Source of the DNA: Noviherbaspirillum galbum
GTDB taxonomy: Bacteria > Pseudomonadota > Gammaproteobacteria > Burkholderiales > Burkholderiaceae_D
NCBI RefSeq assembly: GCF_010974945.1
Contig: NZ_JAAIVB010000051.1
Location: 1-56,078 of the forward strand
DNA: 56,078 nt
Direction: 5' to 3'
The translations under genes were made by a program, and so were the position numbers. The notes beneath the pieces are model-generated. The model had not been told where the DNA came from. It did no database searches and worked only from the letters and a program-made list of their open reading frames with translations. Each line of letters opens with the position of its first letter. The first letter of the stretch is position 1. Below are positions 49,004-56,078 of this stretch, piece by piece.

Positions 49004-50131
49004 GTGAATGAAACCATGCAAAACTATTCGGGCATTTCCGCAAACATGCTGGGCGCGGGAGCCGGATCGCAGTTCGCACCGCAAGGATTTTTCGGCAGCC
49101 TGATCGGCGCGCCGCTTGGCGGATTGGCTGGGCGCGGCATCGGCAGCCTCTTCGGCAATGCGAACCTCGGTTCGCAGATCGGCAATGTCGCCGGCGGCAT
49201 CGGCGGCGCCTTCCTGCCCTTCAGCGTCGACCCCACTGCCCTGGCGTATGCCCAGCAGCAGTTGTCGCCGCAGGGCTGGTTCGGCAACCTGCTCGGCCAG
49301 GTCGGGCAACCACTGGGCGGCGCAATCGGCGGCTTGTTCGGCAATGCAGGCCTCGGCTCGCAGATCGGTAACATCGCCGGCCAGATCGGCCGCAGCGTCC
49401 TGCCATTCAACGTTGACCCGGTGAGCATGGCGTATGCGCAGCAGCAGCTTGCGCCGCAAGGATGGTTTGGCAACCTTCTCGGACAAGTCGGTCAACCGCT
49501 GGGCGGCGCGATCGGCGGCCTGTTCGGCAATGCCAATCTCGGTTCCCAGATCGGCAACGTCGCCGGCCAGCTCGGCCGCGGCTTCCTGCCCTTCAACGTC
49601 GACCCGGTAAGCATGGCCTACGTCCAGCAGCAGCTTGCGCCGCAAGGATGGTTCGGCAATCTGCTAGGACAGGTCGGTCAACCCTTGGGCGGCGCGATCG
49701 GCGGCCTGTTCGGCAATGCCAATCTCGGTTCCCAGATCGGCAACGTCGCCGGCCAGCTCGGCCGCAGCTTCCTGCCCTTCAACGTCGACCCGGTAAGCAT
49801 GGCCTACGCCCAGCAGCAGCTTGCGCCGCAAGGATGGTTCGGCAACCTGCTGGGACAAGTCGGGCAGCCGCTCGGCAGCGCGATCGGCGGGCTCTTCGGC
49901 AACGCCAACCTCGGTTCGCAGATCGGCAGCGTCGCTGGCCAGATCGGCCGCAGCATCCTGCCCTTCAATGCGGACCCGATGGCCGCCGCCTTCGCCCAGC
50001 AGCAGGCGCTGCAGCAGATGCAGCAGGCGCAGCAAGCCCAGCAGGCGCAGCAGGCCGGCATGTACCCTGGCTACCAGAATGCCTATGCCTCCGCGCAGGG
50101 CGCGAATGCCGGCAGCCAGATGGTGCATTGA
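49004..50131 (+). CDS. glycine-rich protein with about five 62-residue repeats, 375 aa
   Basis: I do not recognise a family. The GTG at 49004 is chosen because AAGGA lies seven bases before it. The protein consists of repeats whose heads APQGWFG (first: APQGFFG) are encoded around 49079, 49268, 49454, 49640 and 49826, a period of 186-189 bp. Each unit reads APQGWFGNLLGQVGQPLGG, AIGGLFGNANLGSQIGN, VAGQLGR, LPFNVDPVSMAYAQQQL. The GxxxG-like pattern suggests membrane-active or self-packing helices. The C-terminus is glutamine/alanine-rich (QQMQQAQQAQQAQQAG). No signal peptide is visible. It is the first gene before a 93-aa protein and an S8 protease that shares its motif, so it is the likely substrate or partner of that protease. 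Confidence 0.85.
   Translation: MNETMQNYSGISANMLGAGAGSQFAPQGFFGSLIGAPLGGLAGRGIGSLFGNANLGSQIGNVAGGIGGAFLPFSVDPTALAYAQQQLSPQGWFGNLLGQVGQPLGGAIGGLFGNAGLGSQIGNIAGQIGRSVLPFNVDPVSMAYAQQQLAPQGWFGNLLGQVGQPLGGAIGGLFGNANLGSQIGNVAGQLGRGFLPFNVDPVSMAYVQQQLAPQGWFGNLLGQVGQPLGGAIGGLFGNANLGSQIGNVAGQLGRSFLPFNVDPVSMAYAQQQLAPQGWFGNLLGQVGQPLGSAIGGLFGNANLGSQIGSVAGQIGRSILPFNADPMAAAFAQQQALQQMQQAQQAQQAQQAGMYPGYQNAYASAQGANAGSQMVH
49079..50011 (+). repeat. 186-bp coding tandem repeats
   Basis: Five units of 186-189 bp lie in frame within the glycine-rich gene. Units three to five are almost identical in DNA over long runs (for example the stretch after CAGCTTGCGCCGCAAGGATG), which points to recent duplication or gene conversion; the first unit is the most diverged. 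Confidence 0.85.
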
Positions 50132-50251
50132 AGGCATGAGCGCACCGGCGATGCGTTGAAACACGAACGGCGCGCCAGGCGCCGGTAATCAGGGAGGAAA
50201 GTGCCACGCGCCCTCCGCCAGGGTGCGCGGCACGTCACGGAGGGCAGCATC

Positions 50252-50533
50252 ATGACCACGGCAGAATCCATTACAGGAAGCGGCCGCTACATCATTCGCT
50301 CGGATGACGTCCAGCGGCTCAACCAGGTCGCCCAGGCGGCGGCCATCGACCCGAGCATGTCCCTGGTCGACGCAATCGGCCCGGCCGGGCAGCCTCACAC
50401 ACTCGTGATCGACATGCCGCATGAAACCGCGGCGTCCCTGGTCCGGCAGTTCCGCGACGCGCAACCCCGGGTCATCATCGAGCCGGATCGACCCCTGTCC
50501 CTGTTCGACGGGATGCAGGGCGAAACCGGCTGA
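50252..50533 (+). CDS. stand-alone protein resembling the N-terminal domain of the downstream S8 protease, 93 aa
   Basis: GGAGGG lies seven bases before the ATG. Residues about 12-88 align by eye with residues about 53-148 of the protease encoded next: YIIRSDDV with YLVAARQN, DAIGPAG with DTVGPKN, VRQFRDAQPRVIIEPDRPLS with HQQAQGRLVVERDQPLA, then LFD with ILD. In the protease this part stands before the catalytic domain, where subtilases carry an inhibitory propeptide. The small protein could therefore be an inhibitor or folding helper that acts in trans. No signal peptide is visible. It is 12 bp from the protease gene and clearly in the same operon. Confidence 0.75.
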   Translation: MTTAESITGSGRYIIRSDDVQRLNQVAQAAAIDPSMSLVDAIGPAGQPHTLVIDMPHETAASLVRQFRDAQPRVIIEPDRPLSLFDGMQGETG

Positions 50534-50545
50534 GAGGAAATTCCA

Positions 50546-52462
50546 ATGGCAAAACCAACTGAACAAGGCAACAATCCGCAAGACGCGCAAACATCGAATG
50601 GCGATGGCGCGACGCCGCCTGGCGCCAAGCCGGGCGCGCGTCCTGCCGGCGCCGCATCCGTTCCATCCACCGATGCGCCTGCGGGCCGCAAGGTGGGTCA
50701 GCGCAAGTCGCAGTACCTCGTCGCGGCCCGGCAGAATCCGGCGCTGCAGATGATGGGCCTGCAGCCTCTCTCCTTTGATGTCATCGAACAGGCGCTGCGC
50801 GGCTCGCCGGACATCGAGGTGATCGACACGGTCGGGCCGAAGAACGTGGTCGGCGCCCTGGCCGACGGACTCGGGGGCAACACCTCGGTGCTGGTGGCGA
50901 GGATGACCGACCAGAAGGCCTTCATGCTGCACCAGCAGGCGCAGGGCAGGCTGGTGGTGGAACGCGACCAGCCGCTGGCGATCCTCGACCCCGCGTTCCA
51001 GCCGCCCCTGGTGTCGGGCGCCACGTCGATGTCGGGTCCGGTGCTCAATGCCGCCATCGTCGTGCTCGGCCGGGACAACGCCCCGCTCAAGGGCGCCGAG
51101 GTCTACCTCTTCGGCAGCATGCTGCCAGCCACGGCGGTGACGGACGAACGCGGACAGGCCACGCTGACGCTCTACGGCGAAACGGTGCAATCGCTGCGCG
51201 GCCTGTACGTCAAGCCGAAGAGCGACTACTGGAGCTTCTACCAGCAGAATCCGGACATCAGCATCGACGAACCGAACGTGGTCGGCCTGCGTCCGCTGTC
51301 CGACTGGCCTTCGCTCGCCAGCTTCCCGCGCCAGCAGGCGTACGGCTGGGGACAGCGCGCCATGCGGCTTGACCAGCTTCCCGGGCAATATCGCGGCCAG
51401 GGCGTGAAGGTGGCGATCATCGACTCCGGCGCGGCCGCGCTGACCCATGACGACCTGAAGCAGATCCGCGCCGGCTTCGACATCGTCGACAAGAAAACCA
51501 ACCCGGACGGCTGGACGACCGACATCATCGCCCATGGCTCGCATTGCGCCGGCATCATCTGCGGCGCGGACAATGCGCTCGGGGTGCGGGGCTTCGCGCC
51601 GGATGCAGAGGTGCATGCTTGCAAGCTCTTCCCCGGCGGGCAGACCAGCCAGCTGATCGATGCGCTGGAGTACTGCATCGAGAAGCAGATCGACGTGGTC
51701 AACCTCAGCCTCGGCGGCGCGGAGCCGTCCGAAGCGCTGGAGCAGCAGATCCTGCGCTGCAAGCGGGCGGGCATCGCCTGCATCGTCGCGGCGGGCAACT
51801 CCGGCGGACCGGTGCAGTATCCGGCGTCGTCGCCCAACGTGCTCGCGGTGTCGGCGATCGGCAGGCTGAACGAGTTTCCGTCGGACAGCTATCACTCCCA
51901 GACGGTCACGTCCTATGTTGACGCGGACGGGTACTTCGCCGCCCGGTTCAGCTGCTTCGGGCCGGAGGTGGCGGTGTGCGCTCCGGGCGTCGCCATCACC
52001 TCCTCGGTCCCGGACAACAACTATGCGGAGTGGGACGGCACCTCGATGGCGGCGCCGCACGTCACCGGGCTCGCGGCCCTTGTAATGGCGCATCATCCCG
52101 ACTTCCAGGGCGCCTACAAGAACCGCGGACCGGAACGCGTCGAGCGGCTGTTCCAGCTCATCAAGATGAGTTGCAGGCCCTTGACGCTCGGCGATGCGCG
52201 GCGCACCGGCTACGGCCTGCCTGACGTCCTGGCCGCGGTGGGCCTGCAGGCGCAGGCCGGCGCGGTGGCCAATGCGGCGAGCGGCTTCAAGACCGCGCAC
52301 GCGGTGCCGATGATGGAGCTGTCCCTGGCGCCGCAAGCCTGGTTCGGCGCGCTGGCGGGGCAGGGGACGATGGCCCGCGGCATGCTGGGCGGGCTGGACC
52401 CGGCCTATGTGCTCTACATGCAGTCCGTCATGGCCCGGCCGCAGTTCTATGGCATGACCTGA
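50546..52462 (+). CDS. S8 (subtilisin-like) serine protease with repeat-like C-terminal motif, 638 aa
   Basis: The catalytic triad is complete: Asp293 in VKVAIIDSGAAALTHDDL, His330 in AHGSHCAGIICGA, Ser500 in DGTSMAAPHVTGLAALVM, with the oxyanion Asn in CIVAAGNSGG. Residues 1-50 are disordered and rich in Ala/Pro/Gly, with no signal peptide. About 53-148 is a propeptide-like domain also found alone in the preceding gene, and about 150-225 resembles a beta-sandwich carrying GAEVYLFG. The C-terminal 60 residues contain LAPQAWFGALAGQG, very like the LAPQGWFGNLLGQ heads of the repeat protein two genes upstream. GAGAGGAAA precedes the ATG. The lack of a classical signal suggests an internal or unconventionally exported enzyme. 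Confidence 0.9.
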   Translation: MAKPTEQGNNPQDAQTSNGDGATPPGAKPGARPAGAASVPSTDAPAGRKVGQRKSQYLVAARQNPALQMMGLQPLSFDVIEQALRGSPDIEVIDTVGPKNVVGALADGLGGNTSVLVARMTDQKAFMLHQQAQGRLVVERDQPLAILDPAFQPPLVSGATSMSGPVLNAAIVVLGRDNAPLKGAEVYLFGSMLPATAVTDERGQATLTLYGETVQSLRGLYVKPKSDYWSFYQQNPDISIDEPNVVGLRPLSDWPSLASFPRQQAYGWGQRAMRLDQLPGQYRGQGVKVAIIDSGAAALTHDDLKQIRAGFDIVDKKTNPDGWTTDIIAHGSHCAGIICGADNALGVRGFAPDAEVHACKLFPGGQTSQLIDALEYCIEKQIDVVNLSLGGAEPSEALEQQILRCKRAGIACIVAAGNSGGPVQYPASSPNVLAVSAIGRLNEFPSDSYHSQTVTSYVDADGYFAARFSCFGPEVAVCAPGVAITSSVPDNNYAEWDGTSMAAPHVTGLAALVMAHHPDFQGAYKNRGPERVERLFQLIKMSCRPLTLGDARRTGYGLPDVLAAVGLQAQAGAVANAASGFKTAHAVPMMELSLAPQAWFGALAGQGTMARGMLGGLDPAYVLYMQSVMARPQFYGMT

Positions 52463-52829
52463 CCGTCCTTCCCGCAGCGGTTGGAACCGGGAGCCGTCGT
52501 CCGCGCAGCGGCCGGTGGCTCCCGGAAATAGGCACTCGCCGGCCGCTTTCCCGAGCGCGCACAAAAGTTTCTTCCGGGATGCCCCTGATAGGAAAATGGA
52601 TTCCGGTTGTGCTATGCTACGGCTTCCAAATTCTGGTACCGCCTTCGAGCCTGTCTGAAAACCCGCTGCATTCCTGCGCAGCGACGCGACATCGGTTTTC
52701 AACCAGGTTCCCAGGTCACGCAGCCCTTCCCCCCACAACTTGATGTGCAATCCGCTAACCGGTCAGGCCGTGTCGCGGAAGGTTAGATTAACCCGCTAAT
52801 CTCGCGAAACGCGAAGAAAGGTGAGCAAG
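52463..52829. other. intergenic region between the protease gene and sucA
   Basis: An inverted repeat CCGGGAGCC (52487-52495) / GGCTCCCGG (52517-52525) lies 25 bp after the protease stop and may close the cassette; no T tract follows. The sucA promoter must be further right; GTGCTATGCTACGG (about 52608-52622) contains a possible -10 element. Confidence 0.45.
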
Positions 52830-55685
52830 ATGATGCAGCAGTACTTCTCCAATTCGTATCTGTTTGGAGGCAACGCACCGTACGTCGAAGAACTGTACGA
52901 GGCTTACCTCAACAATCCCGGTTCCGTTCCCGAAAACTGGCGCGCCTACTTCGACGCGATGCAGCACGTTCCCGCCGTCGACGGTTCCAGCAAGCCAGAC
53001 GTCGCACACGCTCCCGTCATCGCCTCGTTCGCGGAGCGCGCCAAGCAGGGCCCCATCCGCACCGTCACCGCTTCCGCCGACGTCGAGATGGGACGAAAGC
53101 GCGTCGCCGTCACGCAGCTCATCGCCGCTTACCGCTTCCTGGGCAACCGCTGGGCCAACCTCGACCCGCTGCAGCGCCAGGAACGTCCCGCCATCCCCGA
53201 GCTCGAGCCGAACTTCTACGGCTTCGCGGATGCCGACATGGACACCCAGTTCAACATCAGCAATACCTACTTCGGCCAGGAAACCGCCTCGCTGCGCGAC
53301 ATCATCCAGTCGCTGCGCGACACCTACTGCCGTTCCATCGGCGCCGAATTCATGTACATCAGCGATCCCGCCCAGAAGCGCTGGATCCAGGAGCGCCTCG
53401 AGTCCGTGCGCGCCACGCCGAACTTCTCGGCCGACATGAAGAAGCACATCCTCGATCGCCTCACCGCGGCCGAAGGCCTCGAACGCTACCTGCATACCCG
53501 CTACGTCGGCCAGAAGCGCTTCTCGCTCGAAGGCGGCGAAAGCTTCATCGCCTCGCTCGACGAAGCCATCCAGCGCGCTGGCGCCAAGGGCGTGCAGGAA
53601 ATCGTGATCGGCATGGCCCACCGCGGCCGCCTCAATGTGCTGGTCAACACCCTCGGCAAGATGCCGCAGGACCTGTTCGCCGAATTCGAAGGCAAGCATG
53701 CCGACGACCTGCCGGCGGGCGACGTGAAATACCACCAGGGCTTCTCCTCCGACCTGTCCACCGCGGGTGGCCCGGTCCACCTGTCGCTGGCCTTCAACCC
53801 GTCCCACCTCGAGATCGTCAACCCGGTCGTCGAAGGCTCGGTCAAGGCGCGCATGGAGCGTCGCGGCGACAAGGACGGATCCCAGGTCATGCCCATCCTC
53901 GTGCACGGCGACGCCGCGTTCGCCGGCCAGGGCGTGGTCATGGAAACCCTCAACCTCGCGCAGACCCGCGGCTACGGCACGGGCGGCACGCTGCACATCG
54001 TCATCAACAACCAGATTGGTTTCACCACCTCCGATCCGCGCGACTCGCGTTCCACGCTGTACTGCTCCGACGTGGTCAAGATGATCGAAGCCCCGGTCTT
54101 CCACGTCAACGGCGACGATCCCGAAGCCGTCGTGTTCGCGACCCAGCTCGCGCTCGACTTCCGCCTCGAATTCAAGCAGGACGTGGTGGTCGACATCGTC
54201 TGCTTCCGCAAGCTCGGCCACAACGAGCAGGACACGCCGGCGCTGACCCAGCCGCTGATGTACAAGAAGATCGGCAAGCACCCCGGCACGCGCAAGCTCT
54301 ACGCCGACAAGCTGGCCGCCCAGAATACCATCGGCGGCGAAGACGCCGACACCATGGTCAAGGCCTACCGCGACGCGATGGACGCGGGCAAGCACACGGT
54401 CGATCCGGTGCTGTCCAACTTCAAGAGCAAGTACGCGGTTGACTGGATGCCCTTCCTCAACCGCAAGTGGACCGACGCTGCCGACACGGCGGTGCCGCTG
54501 GCCGAGCTCAAGCGCCTGGCCGAGCGCATCACCAACGTCCCGGAAAACTTCAAGCCGCACCCGCTCGTCGAGAAGGTCCTCGCCGACCGCGCCACCATGG
54601 GCCGCGGCGAGTTGAACCTCGACTGGGGCATGGGCGAGCATCTCGCCTACGCCTCGCTGGTCGCGTCCGGCTATGCCGTGCGCCTGACCGGCCAGGACGC
54701 CGGCCGCGGTACCTTCGTGCACCGCCACGCCGTGCTGCACGACCAGAACCGCGAGCGCTGGGACGCAGGCACCTACATTCCGCTGCAGAACGTCTCCGAA
54801 GGCCAGTCGCCGTTCAACGTCATCGACTCCGTGCTGTCGGAAGAAGCGGTGCTCGGCTTCGAGTACGGCTACTCCACCGCCGAGCCGAACACCCTCACCA
54901 TCTGGGAAGCCCAGTTCGGCGACTTCGCCAACGGCGCCCAGGTCGTGATCGACCAGTTCATCAGCTCCGGCGAAGTGAAGTGGGGCCGCGCTTCCGGCCT
55001 GGTCATGATGCTGCCGCACGGCTACGAAGGCCAGGGCCCGGAGCACTCCTCCGCCCGTCTCGAGCGCTACCTGCAGCTCTGCGCCGACAACAACATGCAG
55101 GTGGTGCAGCCGACCACGGCCGCCCAGATCTTCCACCTGCTGCGCCGCCAGATGATCCGCCTGTTCCGCAAGCCGCTGGTCATCATGACGCCGAAGTCGC
55201 TGCTGCGTAACAAGGACGCCGGCTCGCCGCTGTCCGAACTGGCCAAGGGTTCCTTCCAGACCGTGATCGGCGAAGTGGACGAGAAGATCGATCCGAAGAA
55301 GGTCAAGCGCGTGGTCGCCTGCTCCGGCAAGGTCTACTACGAACTCGTGAATGCCCGCAAGGAACGCGCCGCCACCGACGTCGCCATCGTGCGCATCGAG
55401 CAGCTCTATCCCTTCCCGCACAAGGCCTTCGCGGCCGAGCTCAAGAAGTTCCCCAACTTCAACGAGCTGGTGTGGGCGCAGGACGAGCCGCAGAACCAGG
55501 GCGCTTGGTTCCAGATCCAGCACAACATCTTCGAGAATCTCGAAGACGGCCAGAAACTCGCCTACGCGGGTCGTCCGGCCAGCGCATCGCCTGCCGTGGG
55601 TTACTACGACAAGCACTACGCACAGCAGAAGGCGCTGATCGACACCGCATTCTCGAAGCTCAAGGGCTTCATCCTCACGAAATAA
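52830..55685 (+). CDS. sucA: 2-oxoglutarate dehydrogenase E1 component
   Basis: E1 decarboxylates 2-oxoglutarate with thiamine diphosphate and passes the succinyl group to SucB. The N-terminus (NSYLFGGNAPYVEELYEAYL) is the conserved E2-binding region. The ThDP motif is LVHGDAAFAGQGVVMETLNL followed by NNQIGFTTSD. GMAHRGRLNVLVNTLGKMP and FVHRHAVLHDQN hold active-site histidines. AAAGGTGAGC precedes ATG 52830; an in-frame GTG at 52821 is possible but less likely. Length 951 aa is normal. sucB follows after 60 bp. Confidence 0.97.
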   Translation: MMQQYFSNSYLFGGNAPYVEELYEAYLNNPGSVPENWRAYFDAMQHVPAVDGSSKPDVAHAPVIASFAERAKQGPIRTVTASADVEMGRKRVAVTQLIAAYRFLGNRWANLDPLQRQERPAIPELEPNFYGFADADMDTQFNISNTYFGQETASLRDIIQSLRDTYCRSIGAEFMYISDPAQKRWIQERLESVRATPNFSADMKKHILDRLTAAEGLERYLHTRYVGQKRFSLEGGESFIASLDEAIQRAGAKGVQEIVIGMAHRGRLNVLVNTLGKMPQDLFAEFEGKHADDLPAGDVKYHQGFSSDLSTAGGPVHLSLAFNPSHLEIVNPVVEGSVKARMERRGDKDGSQVMPILVHGDAAFAGQGVVMETLNLAQTRGYGTGGTLHIVINNQIGFTTSDPRDSRSTLYCSDVVKMIEAPVFHVNGDDPEAVVFATQLALDFRLEFKQDVVVDIVCFRKLGHNEQDTPALTQPLMYKKIGKHPGTRKLYADKLAAQNTIGGEDADTMVKAYRDAMDAGKHTVDPVLSNFKSKYAVDWMPFLNRKWTDAADTAVPLAELKRLAERITNVPENFKPHPLVEKVLADRATMGRGELNLDWGMGEHLAYASLVASGYAVRLTGQDAGRGTFVHRHAVLHDQNRERWDAGTYIPLQNVSEGQSPFNVIDSVLSEEAVLGFEYGYSTAEPNTLTIWEAQFGDFANGAQVVIDQFISSGEVKWGRASGLVMMLPHGYEGQGPEHSSARLERYLQLCADNNMQVVQPTTAAQIFHLLRRQMIRLFRKPLVIMTPKSLLRNKDAGSPLSELAKGSFQTVIGEVDEKIDPKKVKRVVACSGKVYYELVNARKERAATDVAIVRIEQLYPFPHKAFAAELKKFPNFNELVWAQDEPQNQGAWFQIQHNIFENLEDGQKLAYAGRPASASPAVGYYDKHYAQQKALIDTAFSKLKGFILTK

Positions 55686-55745
55686 CGACCCGGCGGCGCG
55701 CTAGAAGCTGGCGCGCCGCCCGAACAACCCGAAACGGAGAGTTAC

Positions 55746-56078
55746 ATGGCAATTGTTGAAGTCAAAGTCCCCCAGCTGTCGGAATCCGTCGCCGAAGCGA
55801 CCCTGCTGCAGTGGCACAAGAAGGCGGGCGAAGCCGTCGCCCGCGATGAAAACCTGATCGACATCGAGACCGACAAGGTCGTGCTCGAACTGCCCGCGCC
55901 GGATTCCGGCGTGATCGTCGAAGTGATCAAGGCCGACGGCAGCACCGTCGTGTCCGGCGAAGTCATCGCCAGGATCGACACCGAAGCCAAGGCCGGCACC
56001 GCCGCAGCGCCCGCGGCCGCACCCGCGCCCGCTGCTGCCCCGGCCGCCGATCCGGTCGCCGCCGCCATCGGCCAGCTC
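55746..56078 (+). CDS. sucB: dihydrolipoyllysine succinyltransferase E2, N-terminal part (3' partial)
   Basis: The gene runs off the right edge. The first 75 residues are a lipoyl domain (VEVKVPQLSESVAEATLLQW) with the lipoylated Lys in IDIETDKVVLELPAP. After it comes the Ala/Pro-rich linker seen in all E2 proteins. ACGGAGA lies nine bases upstream of the ATG. Together with sucA it forms the 2-oxoglutarate dehydrogenase complex. Confidence 0.96.
   Translation, partial: MAIVEVKVPQLSESVAEATLLQWHKKAGEAVARDENLIDIETDKVVLELPAPDSGVIVEVIKADGSTVVSGEVIARIDTEAKAGTAAAPAAAPAPAAAPAADPVAAAIGQL

Noticed and set aside
50189-52750. 853-codon minus-strand open frame over the S8 protease
   Set aside because: The plus strand has a complete catalytic triad and good ribosome-binding sites; the minus frame is an arginine/histidine-rich shadow.
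52788-55616. 942-codon minus-strand open frame over sucA
   Set aside because: It is antisense to sucA, with the same type of shadow composition.

Overview
The window joins two kinds of DNA. From 1 to about 30.1 kb is a mosaic genomic island of lower, uneven GC. From the tRNA-Pro gene (30163-30239, minus) to the right end is GC-rich core chromosome with the TCA-cycle gene cluster of Burkholderiales. The cluster (acnA, CitE-like lyase, mdh, a GntR regulator, sdhCDAB, sdhE, gltA, sucA, sucB) together with DUF2863, DUF3034 and a Bug-type binding protein suggests a betaproteobacterium, probably Oxalobacteraceae. The family-level call rests on gene content and order only.

Island, left to right. 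1-1284 is the C-terminal half of a SNF2 helicase with a SWIM zinc finger. 1.9-4.2 kb is nearly gene-free but holds a 15-bp palindrome and three 20-bp iteron-like repeats. 4245-9288 is a phage-satellite-like replication module: AlpA-type activator, short replication-like protein, SF2 helicase, zinc/TOPRIM primase, DUF5681 protein and two unknowns, many overlapping by a few bases. 9370-13133 is a restriction-modification and repair locus: an MvaI/BcnI-type endonuclease divergent from a Dcm-like cytosine-C5 methylase and Vsr, predicted to act on CCWGG. 13850-24512 is a tightly coupled six-gene operon around a DrmA-like helicase and a DrmB-like DUF1998 protein, with a NERD-SF1 helicase and three unknown proteins. 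It reads as a DISARM-related defence system of non-standard composition. 24.6-26.6 kb is a nested pair of decayed IS3-family elements. 26681-29665 holds a PD-(D/E)xK nuclease candidate and a DUF262 plus HEPN pair. The island therefore looks like a defence island.

Core side. After tRNA-Pro come a Bug-type solute-binding protein, an M14 carboxypeptidase with a CYTH protein, DUF3034 with an exported truncated haemoglobin, DUF2863, a small membrane protein, acnA, an MliC-like protein, a CitE-like lyase and mdh. mdh is divergent from a GntR/UTRA regulator across a region with a perfect TCTTATATAAGA palindrome. sdhCDAB-sdhE-gltA follows, ended by a strong terminator, and the window closes with sucA and the start of sucB.

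Between gltA and sucA sits the most unusual core-side locus, 49004-52462. It encodes a glycine-rich protein built of about five 62-residue repeats, a 93-residue protein that resembles the N-terminal domain of the next gene product, and a subtilisin-like (S8) protease whose C-terminus carries a copy of the APQxWFG motif that heads each repeat. I read this as a possible self-contained protease/repeat-protein system and have not seen it described.
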